Of a stretch of 64,000 bases of DNA, positions 60,413-64,000 are shown one piece after another. Numbering within the stretch: position 1 is the stretch's first letter; each line of letters begins with the position of its first letter. The notes beneath the pieces are model-generated. The model worked only from the letters and a program-made list of their open reading frames with translations, was not told the DNA's origin and did not search any database. The stretch spans positions 124,001 to 188,000 of the forward strand of contig NZ_CAJFCI010000080.1 of the NCBI RefSeq assembly GCF_904061905.1, written 5' to 3'. The position numbers and the translations under genes were made by a program. This DNA comes from Zestomonas carbonaria. GTDB taxonomy: Bacteria > Pseudomonadota > Gammaproteobacteria > Pseudomonadales > Pseudomonadaceae.

Positions 60413-60466
60413 GTAGGATGGGTGTAACCCATCATGACCGAGGTCGATGGGTTTCACCCATCCTAC
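60413..60466. repeat. REP-type hairpin (GTAGGATGGGTG family)
   Basis: Arms 60413-60433 and 60446-60466 pair at 20 of 21 positions. A half copy (GATGGGTTGCACCCATCCTA) is at 60300-60319. A CCCCGCATTCGCGGG hairpin lies at 60342-60356. The 386-bp gap 60239-60624 contains no gene. Confidence 0.65.
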
Positions 60467-60583
60467 GGCTGGAGCGTGTTCTCTGGGATGACGGGGGGAG
60501 GCAGAGTGCGTTCCCCCAAACTCCGTCATTCCCGCGAGCGCGGGAGTCCAATCACCATCTCCCTCCGCCCGTATCGCGCGCAT

Positions 60584-60607
60584 GAAAAAGCCCGGCATTG
60601 CCGGGCT
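60584..60607 (-). terminator. Rho-independent terminator of the esterase gene
   Basis: AGCCCGGC / GCCGGGCT stem, followed on the minus strand by a T-run (A-run at 60585-60589). Confidence 0.75.
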
Positions 60608-60624
60608 CTTTCGTTGTTGAGGGC

Positions 60625-61644
60625 TTACTGCAGGTGCTTCTTCAGCTCCTCGCCGGCCTGGCGCATGGCCGTGCGTACCGCCGGGACTTCGTTGACCACG
60701 TTGAGCAGGCCGTAGTCGTGGATCATGCCGTTGTAGCGCACGGCGGTGACTTCCACCCCGGCCGCGTCCAGCTTGCGGGCGTAGGCTTCGCCTTCGTCGC
60801 GCAGCACGTCGAACTCGGCGGTCTGCACCAGTGTCGGCGGCAGGCCCTTGAGCTGCTCGGTGGTGGCCCGCAGCGGCGAGGCGTAGATCTCGGCGCGCTG
60901 TTTCAGGTCAGTGGTGTAGCTGTCCCAGAACCACTTCATCATGTTGCGGGTGAGGAAGTGACCCTCGGCGAACTGCCGGTAGGAGCCGTTATCGAAGCTG
61001 GCGTCGGTCACCGGCCACAGCAGCAGCTGGTAGCGCAGCTTCGGCGTGCCCTTGTCCTTGGCCATCAGGCTGACCACCGCGGCCATGTTGCCGCCGACGC
61101 TGTTGCCGGCCACCGCCAGGCGCGAGCCGTCCACGCCGATTTCCTTGCCGTGCTCGGCCACCCATTTGGTCGCGGCGTAGGCCTGGTTGATCGCCACCGG
61201 ATACTTGGCTTCCGGCGACGGCGTGTAGCCGACGTAGACCGCCGCCGCGCCGGAGTTGACCACCAGGTCGCGGATCAGCCGGGCGTGGGTGGGATAGTCG
61301 CCCAGCACCCAGCCACCACCGTGGAAGAACATGAAGACCGGCAGTTCACCCGTGACGCCCTCGGGGCGGACGATGGTCAGCGGGATCGCCTGGCCATCGG
61401 CCTGGATGGTCTTTTCCGAGACGCTGATGCCGGAGAGATCGACCTTCACCGAGTCCTGGGCGCCCACCAGTACGGCGCGGGCATCTTTCGGCGAGAGGGT
61501 TTCCAGCGGCTTGCCGCCGCCGGCTTCCAGGGCTTCGAGGAAGGCCTGGGTATTGCGCTCGACGCCGGGGCTGCCGGCGGCGAAGGCGGTGCCGATGGAC
61601 AGGGCGAGCAGGCTGCCGGTGATCAGGGTGCTGAACGGTTTCAT
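60625..61644 (-). CDS. Secreted HSL-family alpha/beta hydrolase (esterase)
   Basis: A 339-aa protein with signal peptide (LITGSLLALSIGTAFAA). Hormone-sensitive-lipase group motifs are clear: oxyanion HGGGWVLG, nucleophile in GNSVGGNMA, acid in EFDVLRDEG and His in NGMIHDYGLLN. It should hydrolyse short-chain esters in the periplasm or outside. It lies 38 bp downstream of ohr on the same strand and may be co-transcribed, so control by OhrR is possible. Confidence 0.85.
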   Translation of the reverse strand: MKPFSTLITGSLLALSIGTAFAAGSPGVERNTQAFLEALEAGGGKPLETLSPKDARAVLVGAQDSVKVDLSGISVSEKTIQADGQAIPLTIVRPEGVTGELPVFMFFHGGGWVLGDYPTHARLIRDLVVNSGAAAVYVGYTPSPEAKYPVAINQAYAATKWVAEHGKEIGVDGSRLAVAGNSVGGNMAAVVSLMAKDKGTPKLRYQLLLWPVTDASFDNGSYRQFAEGHFLTRNMMKWFWDSYTTDLKQRAEIYASPLRATTEQLKGLPPTLVQTAEFDVLRDEGEAYARKLDAAGVEVTAVRYNGMIHDYGLLNVVNEVPAVRTAMRQAGEELKKHLQ

Positions 61645-61682
61645 GTCGGGTTCCTCGTGAATGTTGTGGCTGGGGCGGAGGC

Positions 61683-62108
61683 TCAGATGACGTTCAGGCG
61701 AACGTCGATGTTGCCGCGGGTGGCGTTGGAGTAGGGGCAGACCTGGTGGGCCGCGGCGACCAGGTCTTCGGCGACGGCGCGGTCGATGCCCGGCAGGCTG
61801 ATGTTCAGTTCCACTTCCAGGCCGAAACCGCCGGGGATCTGGCCGATGCCGACCTTGCCGGTGATCGAGGCGTCAGCCGGGAAGGCTTGTTTCTTCTGGC
61901 TGGCGACGAACTTCAGGGCGCCGATGAAGCAGGCCGAGTAGCCGGCGGCGAACAGTTGTTCCGGGTTGGTTGCTTCGCCGCCCTGGCCACCGAGTTCGCG
62001 CGGGGTGGTCAGCTTCACGTCCAGGTAGCCGTCGGAGGAAATCGCGCGGCCGTCACGGCCGCCGGTGGCGGTTGCAGTGGCGGTGTAGAGGGCTTTGATG
62101 GCTTGCAT
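61683..62108 (-). CDS. ohr: Organic hydroperoxide resistance protein
   Basis: A 141-aa OsmC-fold peroxidase with both redox cysteines: Cys in GYSACFIGAL and Cys in HQVCPYSNATRGN. It reduces organic hydroperoxides using lipoylated partners. Two OhrR-like boxes lie in its promoter (62143-62201). A 17-codon relic of a second ohr is found at 17394. Confidence 0.95.
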   Translation of the reverse strand: MQAIKALYTATATATGGRDGRAISSDGYLDVKLTTPRELGGQGGEATNPEQLFAAGYSACFIGALKFVASQKKQAFPADASITGKVGIGQIPGGFGLEVELNISLPGIDRAVAEDLVAAAHQVCPYSNATRGNIDVRLNVI

Positions 62109-62142
62109 GGTGGTATCTCCAATATGTTTGTCTATTAAATTT

Positions 62143-62153
62143 TTGCGCGCTAA
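62143..62153. promoter_or_regulatory. OhrR-like box 1
   Basis: TTGCGCGCTAA with AT-rich flanks, 35 bp upstream of the ohr start. The TNGCGCGC core is typical of OhrR operators. Confidence 0.5.
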
Positions 62154-62187
62154 GTAAGTGCGTGAGGCAGAAGTTAGTCATGTTTTG

Positions 62188-62201
62188 TTTTGCGCGCAAG
62201 A
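62188..62201. promoter_or_regulatory. OhrR-like box 2
   Basis: TTTTGCGCGCAAGA, with perfect core palindrome TTGCGCGCAA, 80 bp upstream of ohr. Confidence 0.55.
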
Positions 62202-62252
62202 TATTTTTTGGAGAGTTTCGCTATAAGCGAGCCATCAGGCAGGAATAAGCGT

Positions 62253-62690
62253 CTAGATCGCCTGTTGCAGCCTGGCGCGCAGCTCGACGAGTTCCTGCTT
62301 GAGGGCCTGGAGTTCGTCCGTGGACTGGCCGGTGGCCTTGAGGATGCAGCCCGGCACCAACTCTGCCTGCTGTTGCAGGGCGCGGCCTTTCTCGGTCAGG
62401 CGCAGCTCGACCACGCGCTCGTCGCTGCTGCTGCGGGTGCGCTTGAGCAGGCCTTCGGCCTCCAGGCGCTTGAGCAGCGGGGTGACCGATCCGGGATCGG
62501 TGAGCAGGCGCTGGCTGAGTTCGCCGACGGTGAGGCCGTCGTTCTCCCACAGCACCAGCATGGCCAGGTATTGCGGGTAGGTGAGGTTGAGGGCCTGCAG
62601 CAGTGGCTTGTAGACCTTGGTCATGGCCAGCGAGGTGGAATAGAGGGCGAAGCAGAGCTGGTTGTCCAGGCGCAGTTGTTCGCAGGTCAT
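62253..62690 (-). CDS. ohrR: MarR-family organic peroxide sensor OhrR
   Basis: A 145-aa winged-helix repressor. The peroxide-sensing Cys is at residue 13 in LDNQLCFALYSTS; the DNA-binding region is LTVGELSQRLLTDPGSVTPLLKRL. Oxidation releases it from the ohr operator. The ATG at 62688-62690 has a CGGAG site; an upstream extension lacks one. It lies upstream of ohr on the same strand, and its own promoter has an OhrR-like box. Confidence 0.93.
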   Translation of the reverse strand: MTCEQLRLDNQLCFALYSTSLAMTKVYKPLLQALNLTYPQYLAMLVLWENDGLTVGELSQRLLTDPGSVTPLLKRLEAEGLLKRTRSSSDERVVELRLTEKGRALQQQAELVPGCILKATGQSTDELQALKQELVELRARLQQAI

Positions 62691-62721
62691 GGCGGTCTCC
62701 GGAATGTGATCTGGATGCAAT

Positions 62722-62734
62722 TTAGCGCGCATGA
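62722..62734. promoter_or_regulatory. OhrR-like box 3 (ohrR promoter)
   Basis: TTAGCGCGCATGA, about 32 bp upstream of ohrR, which suggests autoregulation. Confidence 0.5.
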
Positions 62735-62829
62735 CAATTGTGTGCAAAGGTACTGTGAGGCGCGCACTTGCCTGAGCCGCCGGCTCTCGTGCACTCTCGC
62801 CTGGCCAATCCACAAGCAAGGAGCGCTTC

Positions 62830-63333
62830 ATGAGCCAAGCCGAAAACCCCTACCAGACCCCCGTGGCCGATCTGCAACCGGAGACCGGGGAATCCCCGCT
62901 CGCCTCGCGCGGCTCGCGCCTGGGCGCGGTGATGATCGACAGCCTGATCCTCAGCCTGATCACCGTGCCGCTGCTCTATTTCGTCGGCTTCTACGACGGC
63001 GTGCTGGAAGGGAAGGAGCCGGGGTTCGCCGAACAGATGCTGGGCCTGGTGCTCGGCGTCGGCGCCTTCCTGCTGGTCAATGGGCACCTGCTCAAGCAAT
63101 ACGGCCAGACCGTCGGCAAGCGCCTGCTGAAGATCGCCATCGTCGACCAGGACGGCAATATCCCGCCCTTGCTGCCGATGTACCTGAAGCGCTACCTGAT
63201 CTGGACCCTGGCGGTCTACATCCCCTTCGTCGGCCTGCTGTTGCTGCTGGTCAACTACCTGTTCATCTTCCGCGGCGACCGCCGCTGCCTGCACGACCTG
63301 GTCGCCGGCACACGGGTGGTGTCGCGCGGCTGA
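62830..63333 (+). CDS. RDD-family membrane protein
   Basis: A 167-aa protein: a polar N-terminus (ENPYQTPVADLQPET), then LASRGSRLGAVMIDSLILSL with the family Arg and Asp, and the second Asp region FRGDRRCLHDLVAGT. About three to four hydrophobic segments. AAGGAG precedes the ATG. Some RDD proteins take part in ion homeostasis or osmotic response; the role here is unknown. It is divergent from ohrR. Confidence 0.83.
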   Translation: MSQAENPYQTPVADLQPETGESPLASRGSRLGAVMIDSLILSLITVPLLYFVGFYDGVLEGKEPGFAEQMLGLVLGVGAFLLVNGHLLKQYGQTVGKRLLKIAIVDQDGNIPPLLPMYLKRYLIWTLAVYIPFVGLLLLLVNYLFIFRGDRRCLHDLVAGTRVVSRG

Positions 63334-63336
63334 GGT

Positions 63337-64000
63337 TCAGATCCGGAAGCCCTCGGCGATGTGCTCGGCGAGAGTTTCGGTGACCTGCGACTGACTGTGC
63401 GGGTTGCGTACCAGCACGATGCTCGCCATCGGCATGCGTGGCAGCCCTTCGGCCTCGCCGATGATGCGCATGTCCGAGGGGATCAGGCTCTGCAATTGCG
63501 CGGTGACCGCCAGGCCGGCGCTGACCACCGCCATGATCGCCGCCAGGCTGGGGCTGGTGTAGGCAATGCGGTACTCGCGCTCCATGGCGTCCAGCGCGTT
63601 GCAGGCCCAGTCGCGGCAGAAACATTCCGTGTTGAACATGGCCAGTGGCAACGGCTCCTGTTCGTGGGGGCTGAAGCCCTGGGCCTCGGCCCAGACGATG
63701 TGTTCCTGGCGCAGCAACTGGCCGATCTCCTTGCCCGGCTCGCGGGTGACGATGGTCAGGTCGAGGTCGTGGCGTTGCAGCAACTGGTAGGAAGGCTCGC
63801 AGTGCACTTCCACCTGGATCAGCGGAAAGCTCTGCGCAAAGCGCGAAAGGATGCCGGGCAGGAAGCGCATCACGTAGTCGTCCGGCGTGCCGATGCGCAC
63901 CGCGCCGACCATGTGCGGTTCGCGCAGGGTGTTGAGCACCTCGCCGTGCAGCTTGAGGATGCGCCGCGCGTAGCCGAGCAGCACCTGGCCTTCCGGGGTG
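63337..64000 (-). CDS. LysR-family regulator, 5' end beyond the window
   Basis: The last 221 codons of an LTTR; the DNA-binding domain lies past the right edge. The first visible residues TPEGQVLLGYARRILKLH are the linker-helix region, and GAVRIGTPDDYVMRFLPGIL begins the effector domain. It ends 4 bp from the convergent RDD gene. Target unknown. Confidence 0.85.
   Translation of the reverse strand, partial: TPEGQVLLGYARRILKLHGEVLNTLREPHMVGAVRIGTPDDYVMRFLPGILSRFAQSFPLIQVEVHCEPSYQLLQRHDLDLTIVTREPGKEIGQLLRQEHIVWAEAQGFSPHEQEPLPLAMFNTECFCRDWACNALDAMEREYRIAYTSPSLAAIMAVVSAGLAVTAQLQSLIPSDMRIIGEAEGLPRMPMASIVLVRNPHSQSQVTETLAEHIAEGFRI

Noticed and set aside
1..64000. CRISPR arrays, tRNA/rRNA genes, prophage or intact insertion sequences
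   Set aside because: Looked for regularly spaced repeats, tRNA-like cloverleaf sequences, transposase and phage structural genes; none was recognised.

Overview
The window looks like a chromosomal segment of a high-GC Pseudomonas of the P. aeruginosa / P. nitroreducens / P. citronellolis type. The evidence is the earP-efp pair with Arg32 in EF-P, the ohr/ohrR pair, an OprD-family porin, a DUF2790 protein, SfnB-like desulfurization proteins and Pseudomonas-style REP hairpins. The genus is inferred from gene content; no species is proven. No rRNA, tRNA, CRISPR array, intact transposase or prophage was seen.

Layout. 1-1603: tail of an amine/amino-acid catabolic operon (truncated FAD oxidoreductase plus GabP-like permease). 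1604-7700: an AT-richer accessory island on the minus strand holding a trypsin-like protease, an unrecognised 156-aa protein, and a tight two-gene operon of an OLD-family ATPase-TOPRIM nuclease followed by a restriction-endonuclease/STAND NTPase. Copies of a 13-bp repeat (CGGCCAGAAGCGG) lie at 1893, 3479 and 7631 and separate the two modules. This is the best candidate for an undescribed (anti-phage type) system. 7705-11513: an FCD/GntR regulator divergent from a complete polar amino-acid ABC importer, with an identical 14-bp operator-like site at each end of the shared promoter. 11574-14682: Nudix hydrolase, Tat-exported alpha/beta hydrolase and MBL-fold hydrolase. 15123-16979: an ArsR-type regulator controlling a quinone-reductase-like dehydrogenase and an ABM-domain protein, with three copies of a 20-bp operator. 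16980-18104: gene-free, with two MITE-like elements and a 17-codon relic of an ohr gene.

18128-21223: aldehyde dehydrogenase divergent from an MHS-family transporter. 21336-30616: LysR regulator divergent from a six-gene operon (SDR, DUF2790, RND adaptor, RND pump, YqhD-like dehydrogenase, SDR) with a flavin reductase behind it; this suggests an electrophile/aldehyde response unit. 30710-41003: organosulfur scavenging: metNIQ, FMN-dependent monooxygenase and two SfnB-like proteins in one minus-strand series, then a taurine/sulfonate-type ABC importer with a TauE/SafE exporter. Both transcription units share a two-block promoter module with identical 33-bp spacing.

41067-56103: a sugar-acid locus with LysR, tripartite TctCBA, two MFS carriers, a lactonase-like amidohydrolase, a PdxA-family dehydrogenase, OprD porin, RhmD-like dehydratase, FAH-family AraD1/GguC-like protein and alpha-ketoglutarate-semialdehyde dehydrogenase. 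Together they could carry an aldonolactone/aldonate to alpha-ketoglutarate by a Weimberg-type route.

56251-64000: core-like genes: a UvrD-family helicase, a small membrane protein, earP, efp, a secreted HSL-type esterase, ohr and ohrR with three OhrR-like boxes, an RDD membrane protein, and a LysR gene cut by the window end.
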